The notes under the pieces: model-generated
The model's database searches: none
The model's input: only the letters and a program-made list of their open reading frames with translations
What the model was told of the DNA's origin: nothing
Part shown: positions 9,416 through 17,543 of the stretch, in pieces
Numbering within the stretch: position 1 is the first letter of the stretch
Layout of the letters: each line of letters opens with the position of its first letter
DNA from: Planctomycetaceae bacterium
Lineage (GTDB): Bacteria > Planctomycetota > Planctomycetia > Planctomycetales > Planctomycetaceae
Reading direction: 5' to 3'
NCBI GenBank assembly: GCA_029259845.1
Contig: JAJDEI010000128.1
Coordinates: forward strand, 1-45,264
DNA length: 45,264 nt
Program-made: the position numbers and the translations under genes

Positions 9416-9429
9416 TGACCGGACGATTT

Positions 9430-9478
9430 CCCCAGAGGCTTCTTGTCACAGAGCGACACGGGTTGGGACAACCCGTGC
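9430..9478 (-). repeat. Two-hairpin palindromic element, copy B (inverted)
   Basis: Read on the minus strand, hairpin 1 is CACGGGTT-GTCCC-AACCCGTG and hairpin 2 is TGTCGC-TCT-GTGACA, followed by the same GAAGCCT found in copy A. Several base pairs differ from copy A on both sides of the stem, so pairing is kept. The arrangement resembles paired REP/BIME units. Confidence 0.75.
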
Positions 9479-9533
9479 GACCCGGTTCGTATGTCAACAC
9501 GACCCAGCCTGAGAACGATTACGGCCGAAGAGC

Positions 9534-10799
9534 ATGCATTCTCCACCAGCATTCTCCACCATGCAAACCGCACAATCGTCAGACTCGGACTCTCCCCGGC
9601 ACGTGCTCGTTATCGGGGACAGTATGAGCCTGGCTCATGTGGCTCGCGCAATGGTGCTGACGCGGCGGCTTCTGGAGGAGGGGCACCGAGTCACATTTGC
9701 GACCGGGGCACCTCACCAGAACCTCGCGAAGCAGGAGGGGTTCGATCCGTTGCTGGTGCACTGCGTGCCCCCGGAGCAGGCGCTGGCGGCTATCCGTCGG
9801 GGGTCGCATATCTTTGATTTGAAGACGGTTGGGGAGTATGTTGAGTCCGATTTGTCGCTCATCAGCAAGGTGCAGCCGGATTTGATCATCGGCGACATGC
9901 GGATGAGCCTGAACGTCTCTGCGGAGCTCGCGGGCGTGCCGTATTGGAGTATTGTCAGCGGTTACATGACTCCCTGGTATTCGGTCGAGGAGCATCCGCC
10001 GGAGACGTTTCCGATCGTCCGTCTGTTGGGGCAGAGGATCAGCCGCGCGATCTTTCCGACGCTCAAGCGGATGACGCTCAAGCAATTCGCGAAGCACTTC
10101 AACCGCTATCGACGCCATCAGGGCCTGCGACCAGTGCGAAACGTTCTGGATGTCATCTGCTCGCCGCACGGGAACCTGATCGCCGATATGCCCGAGTACG
10201 CGCCCTGCACCAATCTGCCCGGTCACTTTCGTTACGTCGGCCCGCTGCTCTGGGAACCGCAGCTCCCGGAGCCTGACTGGCTGGCGAACGTGAAGCCGGA
10301 TCAGCCGACCGTGTACGTGACCCTCGGCAGCACCGGTGATGAACGGAGCGCAACGCGAGTGCTGACGGTCCTGCGCGATCAGGGCTATCAGGTGCTGACG
10401 ACTACGGGAGGGCGTTTTACGGACGTACCGGCGGGTGTCCTGGCGGCAGAGTATGCTCCCGGTTCATGCTTGCTGGCGAAGAGCCAGGCGGTCGTTTGTC
10501 ACGGCGGATCGCTGACGGTTTATCAGGCGGTCAGCCAGGGTGTGCCCATCGTGGGGATTCCCACCTTCCATGACCAGGAAACGAACATGGATCGTGTGAC
10601 CTCGCTCGGCTGGGGTGCGGAAATTCCTCCGGGCCGGTGGCGGTCTCAGGATTTGCTCAGGGCGGTCGAGCGAGTGATGGATGATGAGGTTGCGGCAACG
10701 ATGCAAGCGGCCAAAGCCCGTTTGGCCGCTTGCATCGCCGAGTCGGCCGCCAACAGGCTGTTGCCGGGACGGCAATCCGACAACACGACATCAGACTGA
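9534..10799 (+). CDS. GT1-type (UDP-sugar) glycosyltransferase
   Basis: A 421-aa GT-B glycosyltransferase of the UGT/macrolide type. The N-terminal Rossmann half begins with HVLVIGDSMSLAHVARAMVL, and an acceptor region runs to about residue 230. The C-terminal nucleotide-sugar half has TVYVTLGSTGD near residue 262 and the signature AVVCHGGSLTVYQAVSQGVP-IVGIPTFHDQ near residues 320-350 (HGG contacts the diphosphate, DQ the sugar). Enzymes of this type add sugars to small lipophilic acceptors. It is convergent with the methyltransferase of the minus-strand acyltransferase operon, only 2 nt separating the stop codons. It may decorate that operon's product, or a carotenoid from the HpnC/HpnD pathway; neither is shown. 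The ATG at 9534 has a weak upstream GAAGAG; an ATG at 9561 is an alternative. Confidence 0.85.
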   Translation: MHSPPAFSTMQTAQSSDSDSPRHVLVIGDSMSLAHVARAMVLTRRLLEEGHRVTFATGAPHQNLAKQEGFDPLLVHCVPPEQALAAIRRGSHIFDLKTVGEYVESDLSLISKVQPDLIIGDMRMSLNVSAELAGVPYWSIVSGYMTPWYSVEEHPPETFPIVRLLGQRISRAIFPTLKRMTLKQFAKHFNRYRRHQGLRPVRNVLDVICSPHGNLIADMPEYAPCTNLPGHFRYVGPLLWEPQLPEPDWLANVKPDQPTVYVTLGSTGDERSATRVLTVLRDQGYQVLTTTGGRFTDVPAGVLAAEYAPGSCLLAKSQAVVCHGGSLTVYQAVSQGVPIVGIPTFHDQETNMDRVTSLGWGAEIPPGRWRSQDLLRAVERVMDDEVAATMQAAKARLAACIAESAANRLLPGRQSDNTTSD

Positions 10800-10801
10800 G
10801 C

Positions 10802-11725
10802 TCACTTACGGAAGAAGAACATCATGTTTCCGGGGGGCGGGGCGAAATATCCGAAGAAGGCGTGGAACAGCAGCCGGTGTGAGCGCAACACGACGTCCGG
10901 GCGCGGTTTCTCAACCACCACATCGATGACGTTTCCAGTCGCCCGGACGTACTCTTCCATGAACCGGGTGTTGACCGTCGGGTAGAGCGTGTCGAAATAG
11001 AACCGCCGGTACACGTCCTCAACCTCGAGCCCGGCCCCGGTTCCCAACTGGGCCAGCGCTTGCTCCGAGAGGATGTGGCGGTGGTACGGCTGGTGCAGCT
11101 CCATCGAAAATCCGTCCGGCGACGACACGTCGATCTCGTTGGCGTTCGGTGTTCCGATCACGAGCAGCCCGCCATCGTCGAGCCGGTCGGCGAGTGCGGC
11201 GAAGAATCGCCGCGGCTCCTCGACGTGTTCGATGACGTCGTAGGAAACAATTACGTCAAACCGGCGGGCGAGCGGTGTTTTGTCCGCGTAGTTCTGGGCG
11301 TATGCGTCGTACCCTTCGACGTTGCGGTATCCCTGTCTGCGCAGATATTCAATGAACAATCCCGCACCGCATCCGTAGTCGAGGATTCTTGAGTCCTTTC
11401 GGGTCCCTCGCCGCGCGAGCAGCCGCAGCCGATTGTGGTAGGCGCGGCCCGTTGCGAAGTTCATCACATGCTTCTTGAAGGGATACCGCTCGTAGTATCT
11501 GTCGAGGTCGACCGGCTCCAACGCATGCAGGGAGCGGCAGTGTTGGCATCGCCACACAGTGAAGTGCTCGTGATGAAACTCCCGCACGTTCGAAGGAACG
11601 ATGCAGACATCCGTGGCCTGACCCTGTCTGGCTTGATGGCCGCACAGGTTGCAGGGAGTTGTTATCAGTCTTTCAGTGTCACGGGAGGGGATCGGTGAGC
11701 ATGGCCGGATCTGTAAAGTTTCCAT
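10802..11725 (-). CDS. Class I SAM-dependent methyltransferase with N-terminal zinc-ribbon-like motif
   Basis: A 307-aa methyltransferase. Cysteine pairs CNLC (near residue 25) and CQHC (near residue 60) resemble the small metal-binding lobe seen in Methyltransf_23-type enzymes. The Rossmann core follows, with motif I ILDYGCGAGLFIEYL, an acidic post-I residue in VEGYDAY, motif II-type FDVIVSYDVIEHVEEP and motif III GGLLVIGTPNANE. The substrate is unknown. It is last in the minus-strand series and starts 21 nt after the stop of the flavin oxidase gene, so the two are almost certainly co-transcribed. An O- or C-methylation late in a small-molecule pathway fits this position. There is no strong Shine-Dalgarno, consistent with re-initiation after the upstream gene. 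Enzyme class is firm, substrate is not. Confidence 0.87.
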   Translation of the reverse strand: METLQIRPCSPIPSRDTERLITTPCNLCGHQARQGQATDVCIVPSNVREFHHEHFTVWRCQHCRSLHALEPVDLDRYYERYPFKKHVMNFATGRAYHNRLRLLARRGTRKDSRILDYGCGAGLFIEYLRRQGYRNVEGYDAYAQNYADKTPLARRFDVIVSYDVIEHVEEPRRFFAALADRLDDGGLLVIGTPNANEIDVSSPDGFSMELHQPYHRHILSEQALAQLGTGAGLEVEDVYRRFYFDTLYPTVNTRFMEEYVRATGNVIDVVVEKPRPDVVLRSHRLLFHAFFGYFAPPPGNMMFFFRK

Positions 11726-11746
11726 GCTGCGGTTCAGAGTACGAGT

Positions 11747-13450
11747 TCAGGGTGACGGTGATGGTACGACGCTCCGTTGAAGAGGACAGTAGCGGCCGGG
11801 GGCGATGATGTGGGCGGGGTCGATGGCTTGCTTGAGCTGGGCGACGGTGGCCCAGTAGGGGTCTTGGGGGTCGATGGCCCAGTGCATGTCGTCGACGGCG
11901 AGGCGGTAGGGGATGCAGCCTTCGGCTTGGGCGCGGTTCAGCAGGTCGTCGTGGCAGTCACGGGCGGCTTGCACCTGGCCCGGGTCGGACTTGTCGAACA
12001 GGATCGGGACGGTGCTGTCAAAACAGCGGTCCGAGAGGCTGGTGAGTGTGATCAGCGGGTCGAGGCCGTGGGTACGGCAGGTGCCGGTGACGAGGTCGGT
12101 GTAGCTGCGGACGAGCTCGGGCCGCATGGGGACGAGCGGCGCGAACCAGCGCAGCCCGCAGCCGTCAGCCGCCGGGTCGAGCGGTTCGTTGATGTCGACT
12201 TTGCGCCCGCTCTTCCAGTAGGCGAGCGGGAGGGCCACGCGGCTGGGCTTGCCGTCGACGATGTCCAGGAAGCTGTCAGCCGCGGCAAGCTGGTTGCCGA
12301 GCACGGTCTTCCATCGTCCCGGGAGCCTGCGGGCGATTTGCTGGAAGCAGCCCAAACGGGCCCGGTCGAAGGTGACGACCCGTTTGACATGCGGACGCAG
12401 CTTCCGCTTCACTTCTCGCAGTGCGGCCTTGACGATGCGCGGATCTCCCCGGAGCGCTCCGATGCCGGTCCAGGGGGCGATCTGGTTCTCGCTGGCGAGT
12501 TGCGTGACGAGTTCGGGGGGGATCGATTCCCCGGAGGGGACCTCATCCCGTGGAAAGGGCACGGTCATGGAGAGCACACGCAGGTCGTTCATCAGGTTGA
12601 TGGACGTGCTCACTGATCCGAGCTTCCGGAGCAGGCCACGGACCGCCAACACACACGGCTCCAAATCCGCATCGGTCCGGAGTGCGAACAGAAACGCGGT
12701 GACTTGCTCCGCCCGGGGGGCCAGCGCGATGGTTGCCTGGGTGACGATGCCGAAGTTGCCTTGAGAAAACAGTCCGTCGAGATACGGGCCGATGCCCCAT
12801 TTGAAGGTACGGTCGACTTCGGCCCCCCCCAGTCCGGACAGCGGTGAGCGATAGACGTCGCCGCTGGGGAGGACGGCTTCCAGGTTCATCAGCGCGGCGA
12901 AGTGATCGGCGTGCGGCGTGATGCCATAGCCTCGTTCGAGGGCGTTGCCGATCAAGCTACAGTCCGGGCCGCCGCCGTGGACGGGCACGCAAAAGGGAAG
13001 AGCGCGAGACTCCAGATAGTCGAACAGTTGTTGCTGGGTGACGCCCGGTTCGAGCGTGACCGTGCCCAGTTCGGCGTCGACGCCGATGATCCGGTTGAGG
13101 CCGGACAAGTCGATCACGGCGCAATCGTGAGTGGCTGGATTGGCGGTCCCGTATCCCCAGTTGCGCCCGCGGCTTACTGGATAGACCGGGACGCCGAAGC
13201 GGGCGGCGATGCGGACGGCATCGGTGACCTGCTCCCGGTTTTGTGGCTTGAGCACGGTCGGGATTCGCCGTGTCACGGACGACGTGGACTGTGAATACGG
13301 CGACGTGTTCGCTTGTCCGGATTTCACACGATGCGCACCGAGTGCCTGTTCCCAGGCGGCGAGCGCCTGGTCGAACGGCGTTCGCTGGGACGAACCGCCG
13401 GCCGGCTTGGGGGTGGCCGTTTCGCGGGGGGCGTCTTGAAGGGTGAGCAT
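11747..13450 (-). CDS. FAD-linked oxidase of the vanillyl-alcohol oxidase / 4-cresol dehydrogenase type
   Basis: A 567-aa flavoprotein. The PCMH-type FAD-binding domain is at about residues 55-245, with TRRIPTVLKPQNREQV, the flavin-loop motif YPVSRGRNWGYG and the strand GTVTLEPGVTQQQLFDYL. The C-terminal half matches the VAO/PCMH cap and ends in a typical IDPAHIIAPGRY segment. Family members oxidise para-substituted phenols such as vanillyl alcohol, eugenol and p-cresol through a quinone methide. No signal peptide is visible, so it is probably cytoplasmic. It sits between a patatin gene (78 nt upstream) and a methyltransferase gene (21 nt downstream), in an operon headed by a FeeM-type acyltransferase. 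A phenolic N-acyl amino acid such as N-acyltyrosine is therefore a chemically sensible substrate; that is inference. The family is clear, but which residue anchors the flavin cannot be read with certainty. Confidence 0.87.
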   Translation of the reverse strand: MLTLQDAPRETATPKPAGGSSQRTPFDQALAAWEQALGAHRVKSGQANTSPYSQSTSSVTRRIPTVLKPQNREQVTDAVRIAARFGVPVYPVSRGRNWGYGTANPATHDCAVIDLSGLNRIIGVDAELGTVTLEPGVTQQQLFDYLESRALPFCVPVHGGGPDCSLIGNALERGYGITPHADHFAALMNLEAVLPSGDVYRSPLSGLGGAEVDRTFKWGIGPYLDGLFSQGNFGIVTQATIALAPRAEQVTAFLFALRTDADLEPCVLAVRGLLRKLGSVSTSINLMNDLRVLSMTVPFPRDEVPSGESIPPELVTQLASENQIAPWTGIGALRGDPRIVKAALREVKRKLRPHVKRVVTFDRARLGCFQQIARRLPGRWKTVLGNQLAAADSFLDIVDGKPSRVALPLAYWKSGRKVDINEPLDPAADGCGLRWFAPLVPMRPELVRSYTDLVTGTCRTHGLDPLITLTSLSDRCFDSTVPILFDKSDPGQVQAARDCHDDLLNRAQAEGCIPYRLAVDDMHWAIDPQDPYWATVAQLKQAIDPAHIIAPGRYCPLQRSVVPSPSP

Positions 13451-13528
13451 TTTCTTTGGTCTGCGCGAAGTTTGAGGGGGGACGGTTCGGGCCGATGCGG
13501 CTCGTGTTCAGCCGAGTTGTGTCGTTGA

Positions 13529-14428
13529 TTACTTGAGGACCGACGTGGCGTCGATGTCGACGGCTGTGTCCGACAGCGAGATGTCTTCGGTCAGCACGTA
13601 GGCATCTGCAAAGCTTGGTCCGGCGAAATCGAGCATGGCGTCGGCGAGTGCCTCGCGACAGGCATTGTATCCCCGGTCGAACAGCTCCTGCTTCCGGTCG
13701 GACGAGAGATCGAAGTTCAAGGAGGACATCGAACCGACTGGGACGCGGACGTGATAATCCCAGAGTTCCGGATGGCTCAACGGCTTGAGGTTGCGGAGGA
13801 CCATGTCTGCGATGTGGAGCACGTATCCGTGCCGCGAGAGGTCGTCCAGGCGGGCTTTTGGGGCGGGCTCCGACTCGTGTATTCGGACGACGACGGAGGC
13901 GACATCTGTGTCTGGAAACAGCATCTGGGGCGTCACCGAGGCGAAGCAGCCATCGATCAGGGCGCGGCCGCCAACCCGGGGAATGGTGAACACGCCGGGC
14001 AGACTGATCGAGCAGCGGATGGCCGTTGAAAGTTTGACGTGGGGGGTGGCGTCGTCGGAGAAGACGAACGGCGCCCCGGTGGCGACATCGGTGGCCAGGA
14101 CGGCCAGCGGTGCCTGCAGGTCGCCAAAGGTCCGGCCCTCCAGCAGGCGGTTGAGCCACCGTTCGAGACGGTGCCCCGCATACAGACCCATCGGGCGGAG
14201 GCTTTCGGGGCTGGGGTCGAGCAGCCGCGCGAAATCCGTTTCAAGCATCAATTCGGTCGCTTGGTCCGACGTGTATCCGCTGGCGAACAGGGACGCGACG
14301 AGGCTTCCTCCGGAGACTCCGGACCAGGCAGCGGCACGGGCCCCTCCTTGTTCCAGGGCCTTGACGGCGCCGATGTGAACTGGCAGGCGGGTTCCGCCGC
14401 CCTGCAGGAAGATGTTGAAATCAATCAT
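13529..14428 (-). CDS. Patatin-like phospholipase / acyl hydrolase
   Basis: A 299-aa patatin-fold lipase using a Ser-Asp dyad. The first strand is FNIFLQGGGTRLPVHIGAVK, the nucleophile elbow is GVSGGS (near residues 38-43) and the catalytic Asp lies in LIDGCF near residue 160. The usual oxyanion motif is GGG-x-(R/K)-G; here Leu follows Arg, so the last Gly is replaced. The ATG at 14428 is chosen because it puts the glycine loop about 10 residues from the N-terminus, as in most patatins. An in-frame GTG at 14536 overlaps the end of the acyltransferase gene by 22 nt and could give a 335-aa form. It may release fatty acyl groups for, or hydrolyse products of, the upstream acyltransferase. Family confident; the start and role are uncertain. 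Confidence 0.85.
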   Translation of the reverse strand: MIDFNIFLQGGGTRLPVHIGAVKALEQGGARAAAWSGVSGGSLVASLFASGYTSDQATELMLETDFARLLDPSPESLRPMGLYAGHRLERWLNRLLEGRTFGDLQAPLAVLATDVATGAPFVFSDDATPHVKLSTAIRCSISLPGVFTIPRVGGRALIDGCFASVTPQMLFPDTDVASVVVRIHESEPAPKARLDDLSRHGYVLHIADMVLRNLKPLSHPELWDYHVRVPVGSMSSLNFDLSSDRKQELFDRGYNACREALADAMLDFAGPSFADAYVLTEDISLSDTAVDIDATSVLK

Positions 14429-14514
14429 GTTGTTGATCCGAAGCTGGGGGATTCGGGGATCGTTGTGGAACGGGCTGGCCGCCGGAGCTTCCTTGTCTGC
14501 GGCAGCCGCATCGA

Positions 14515-15252
14515 TCAGGCGAATGCGGGCACGCACTCGGCATGCACGTCCACCATGGGCGCGAAGTAGTCGACCGCCTCGGGGGACATGGGCCGCGGGA
14601 GCAGGTCCATCAGCGGCAACTGGTCCTTGAACACGGCGTCGTAGCAGGGGGGCTGCACACGGTCGGCCTCGTCGAAATCCAGGCAGACGCCGACGACCGG
14701 TGCGTCATGCAGCGAACCGTAGGTTGTCTCGTCGGTGAATTGCCGGTATCCCATCGACCGTTCGTAGAGTCGGGCGTGCTTGGGATGGCAGGCGACGAGA
14801 AGCTGGTCCGCGCCGAAACGTCGCGCATGCTGGGTCAGCAGGCGGAGCATGGGAAGGAACACCTTGAAGAAGGTGCGCGGAGAAGTGGTGCGGCTCGCGA
14901 GGCAGGTGACTTCCGCAAGGGTGAGTCCCTGAAGACGTTTGCGTTCCACCTCAGCCGGGAAGATCGGCTCCAGCGGCAATCCATCGGAGGAATCGGTCAC
15001 CAGTGTCGCGGTGCAGGCGACGTGGCCGTCCTGCATCGCGATGAAGGTGTTGGTTGAGACGAGCAGGTGGTACGGCAACACCCTCATCTTGAAGGGGCTG
15101 GGGTCGATCAGCCCGCCGGCGCGGTATCGCTCATAGACGATGGAAAATGCGGAACTCCATTCCGGGATTGTGTCGGCGATCTTGCAGACGAGCCCTGCGT
15201 CGTCTGCGGTGCCACGGTCCAATGGCCGCTGAATCAATTGAAGTCCAGTCAT
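14515..15252 (-). CDS. FeeM-type N-acyl amino acid synthase-like acyltransferase
   Basis: A 245-aa GNAT-fold protein resembling the FeeM/N-acyl amino acid synthase family, relatives of acyl-homoserine-lactone synthases that transfer an acyl chain from acyl-ACP to an amino acid. Visible hallmarks are AFSIVYERYRAGGLIDPSP, MRVLPYHLL, FIAMQDGHVACTATLV, GLPLEPIFPAEVERKRLQG and LAEVTCLAS, in the family's usual order. ATG 15252 is the start because AAGGGGAAC lies just upstream; the open frame continues to 15321 without a ribosome site. It is first of four minus-strand genes (acyltransferase, patatin, flavin oxidase, methyltransferase). The same fold includes exosortase-associated acyltransferases of PEP-CTERM systems, and a PEP-CTERM protein lies 640 bp upstream, so that role is the main alternative. 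Fold assignment is good; the substrate is inferred. Confidence 0.8.
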   Translation of the reverse strand: MTGLQLIQRPLDRGTADDAGLVCKIADTIPEWSSAFSIVYERYRAGGLIDPSPFKMRVLPYHLLVSTNTFIAMQDGHVACTATLVTDSSDGLPLEPIFPAEVERKRLQGLTLAEVTCLASRTTSPRTFFKVFLPMLRLLTQHARRFGADQLLVACHPKHARLYERSMGYRQFTDETTYGSLHDAPVVGVCLDFDEADRVQPPCYDAVFKDQLPLMDLLPRPMSPEAVDYFAPMVDVHAECVPAFA

Positions 15253-15888
15253 GTTGTTCCCCTTGTTCCGAAATGCTGTCCACCAATCGTGGCAGTATGC
15301 CACGCCCGTTTGCGGTCGCAACGGTCATCTTGGGGCAGGTTTGGTGGCAGTCTGGGGAAGACTGGACTCACGATCCTGGGGGATCGTGCGTACGAGAATT
15401 GGCGTATTCCGTGCCTCGATTCGCTGAAGCCTGCAGGGAATCGTAGGTCGGCAACGGCTGACAGGCGGGAGAATCGCTGCGCGCGCCGCACCGGTATCGG
15501 GGAACAGACTTCCGGTATTGACGAGCCGACGTGTTGTGACACCTCTCCGTTTCGCCAAAGCAACACACGTCAGCACGTCTTGGGAGCGTGTTGTGCGCAG
15601 CCCGCGTCCCAAACCTCAAATCGCGCTTGCACGAGGGGCGTTTCGCTAACGAGGCAAAGGGGCTGCACGTCCGTCAGCGGAGGGGCTTGTGCAGACAGGC
15701 GTAGGTGGAGGGCGGAGCGATCAATCCAGGCGGGAATCTCTGCTCTCGCCGAGCGTCCCACTTTTGCCGGGAATCTCACGTTCGGCTGGGAGCGTCGAGG
15801 TGCCCAGCGGACCAGTGACGATGGCCTGATCCCGCATGAATCACCGTTCATGCGGGGCAGGGCGTCAGCCGGTGGCGAGGGAAGCGAG
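15253..15888. other. 636-bp intergenic region upstream of the acyltransferase operon
   Basis: No gene is supported. Short open frames on both strands have arginine/serine-rich, non-protein-like compositions. The region must hold the operon promoter (minus strand), but no convincing -35/-10 pair could be picked out by eye. The PEP-CTERM gene upstream, on the same strand, ends at 15889 and no T-tract terminator is evident between them. Confidence 0.4.
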
Positions 15889-16743
15889 TTACTCTGCTGC
15901 AGCGTCTTGAAGCGGGTTTGCCGAGGTTTTCTTGCGGCGTCGGTAGAAAGCCATTCCGGCCAATCCAATTGCGAAAAGCGTGGCCGTGGCCGGCTCGGGA
16001 ACCGTCGACTGGCCTCCGCCGCCGGGAAGCATATTTCCGCTTAGCACGATGTTGTCGAACTTCCGGCCATCGTAGCCGTGAGGGTAGTTGTCGTACTGCT
16101 GAAACTTGATGAAGAATTGGCTCGTCAAGCTGAGCAGGCTGGAGTTCCCCACCGCGGCAACGAGATCGGAGATACTCGCCGTATAGCTCTTCCAAGAGCC
16201 GTTCTGCTGGCTGAAGTTAAGCAATGGGAACCAAAAACTTCCATCGCTGCTGACGGCGACTCCGTCCGCGTTCTTGCTCCCGGTGAACGCACCTGACCCC
16301 AAGCTCCAGTCATTGGGATTCGACGAGTTCGGTTGAACGAGGAGGTTTTCCTCATCGCTTGAATCGTACTGCTGAAAATCCAGAACGACGTCCGATTTGC
16401 CGTCGAGGTCGACCGTCAGGACGGCTTCGTTCAGGGAGTAGGTGCTATTGCCCACGCGGTCGTCTAAAAGCAGCACGCCGCCGCGAGTGCCGCCGACCGC
16501 ACCGGACCAGTTGAAGATCCGACTCCGCCCTTCACCGCCTGCGGGGACGACGTTGAACTGCCACTCCGATCCGAGATTCGATGCAGCGTCAACGTAGTTC
16601 ACCGGGTCGTCGAAGTTACTCGAATTCGGCGTCGGAAAAGTCGTGACGTTGAAGTCCTCTTGGTACAGCACGCTAGCCGCAAAGCACGCGCCTTGTCCGG
16701 AAAGGAGGCTGAAAACAGCAAGAGCCAGAATATGTCGATGCAT
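15889..16743 (-). CDS. PEP-CTERM sorting domain protein
   Basis: A 284-aa secreted protein. An N-terminal Sec signal peptide (HILALAVFSLLSGQGACFAA, about residues 4-23) precedes a beta-rich jelly-roll-like body with LYQEDFNVTTFPTPNSSNFD and WQFNVVPAGGEGRSRIFNW. The C-terminus is a textbook PEP-CTERM tripartite signal: VPEPATAT, a hydrophobic helix FAIGLAGMAF and the basic cluster YRRRKK (about residues 248-272). A further dozen residues follow the basic cluster, longer than usual. Such proteins are anchored and cleaved by an exosortase and often become part of the extracellular matrix. No exosortase is in the window. The FeeM-like acyltransferase downstream belongs to a fold that also contains exosortase-associated members, which may or may not be meaningful. 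Confidence 0.88.
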   Translation of the reverse strand: MHRHILALAVFSLLSGQGACFAASVLYQEDFNVTTFPTPNSSNFDDPVNYVDAASNLGSEWQFNVVPAGGEGRSRIFNWSGAVGGTRGGVLLLDDRVGNSTYSLNEAVLTVDLDGKSDVVLDFQQYDSSDEENLLVQPNSSNPNDWSLGSGAFTGSKNADGVAVSSDGSFWFPLLNFSQQNGSWKSYTASISDLVAAVGNSSLLSLTSQFFIKFQQYDNYPHGYDGRKFDNIVLSGNMLPGGGGQSTVPEPATATLFAIGLAGMAFYRRRKKTSANPLQDAAAE

Positions 16744-17217
16744 TGCGCGTTCCTGTTCCGTTTGTCCTGATCACGACGGTCCCGCAACTACGCAGTTTAT
16801 CCGTGAGCCGGGCGGATTTCCAGCAGTTAATGCCCAGTCTGCCAAGTTTCTCAACAATCCATGAGCTGACACAGACGTATTGCAGGAAGGGGCTTTTGGT
16901 GTTCGTGAACGGGTTTCACAACGGAGATTCGATTTCGTACGTCGAACCCGAAACCACGGTCGGGCAACGGAGCCTCATGCGATCCCGAATGGTTTTCTCC
17001 CCGTTTGAATCTTTGAGGGAGCACGCTCCGTTGGGCAAGCAGGGCGAACGTGTTTTTCATGGCGGGGGCGTCTCACCGACGTCGTCCGTCGCAGTTGACT
17101 CCGGGCTAACTCCCCTCCCTGCTTCCGGTTAGCCCGGAGGCAATTCCGACGTCGAATCACCGACCGTCCCCCCCATCGTGAGAAACACGTTTGCCCTGGG
17201 CCCGTTTGGTGATTTTC
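16744..17217. other. Intergenic region between divergent PEP-CTERM and TPR genes
   Basis: No gene is supported; a 159-aa minus-strand open frame across it has a shuffled composition with no domain. The two flanking genes diverge, so both promoters should lie between 16744 and 17543. An inverted repeat at 17099-17139 is listed separately. Confidence 0.4.
17099..17139. repeat. 11-bp inverted repeat with the TTAGCCCGGAG motif
   Basis: CTCCGGGCTAA (17099-17109) and TTAGCCCGGAG (17129-17139) are perfect complements separated by 19 nt. The right-hand motif GTTAGCCCGGA also occurs, unpaired, near 8879 and 40458, so it belongs to a dispersed family. Confidence 0.7.
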
Positions 17218-17247
17218 TTGACAGCGATCGATCGCGGCTGCTAGTGT
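17218..17247 (+). promoter_or_regulatory. Possible sigma70-type promoter of the TPR gene
   Basis: A consensus -35 TTGACA (17218-17223) is followed, after 18 nt, by TAGTGT (17242-17247), a poor -10 match. The spacer contains the perfect 12-bp palindrome GCGATCGATCGC (17224-17235), which could be an operator or coincidence. It would give a leader of almost 300 nt before the ATG at 17544. Confidence 0.35.
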
Positions 17248-17543
17248 TTGGGTCGCTGTTCGCTCGTGGGGGATGGCTGCATGAGTAGCCAGGGACAGCC
17301 GCCTGTGGTTTCTGCAGAGGGCCGCGCGGTCGTTCACACGGACGGACCGGATTGTCCGTGGTTCGTTCGGGCCTTGACGGCATCCGCCCGGGCCGGTGAT
17401 GTGGTCGTGATTGTCAGCCATTCGTCGTTTGCCAACGCCGGCCGATTGTCCCACACTCGATGGGAAAGCCCGTCGGCTGTTGAGTTTGTGTCCTGCGGCA
17501 TGGCTGCAGGCAACATCAGGAAATCCGGGGGAAGCGGTCCGTC

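Noticed and set aside
12957-14159. 400-codon minus-strand open frame
   Set aside because: Same strand but another frame of the flavin oxidase and patatin genes; Arg/Pro-rich with no domain.
15368-15968. Several overlapping short frames between the acyltransferase and PEP-CTERM genes
   Set aside because: None has a ribosome site, signal peptide or family motif, and they contradict one another in frame.
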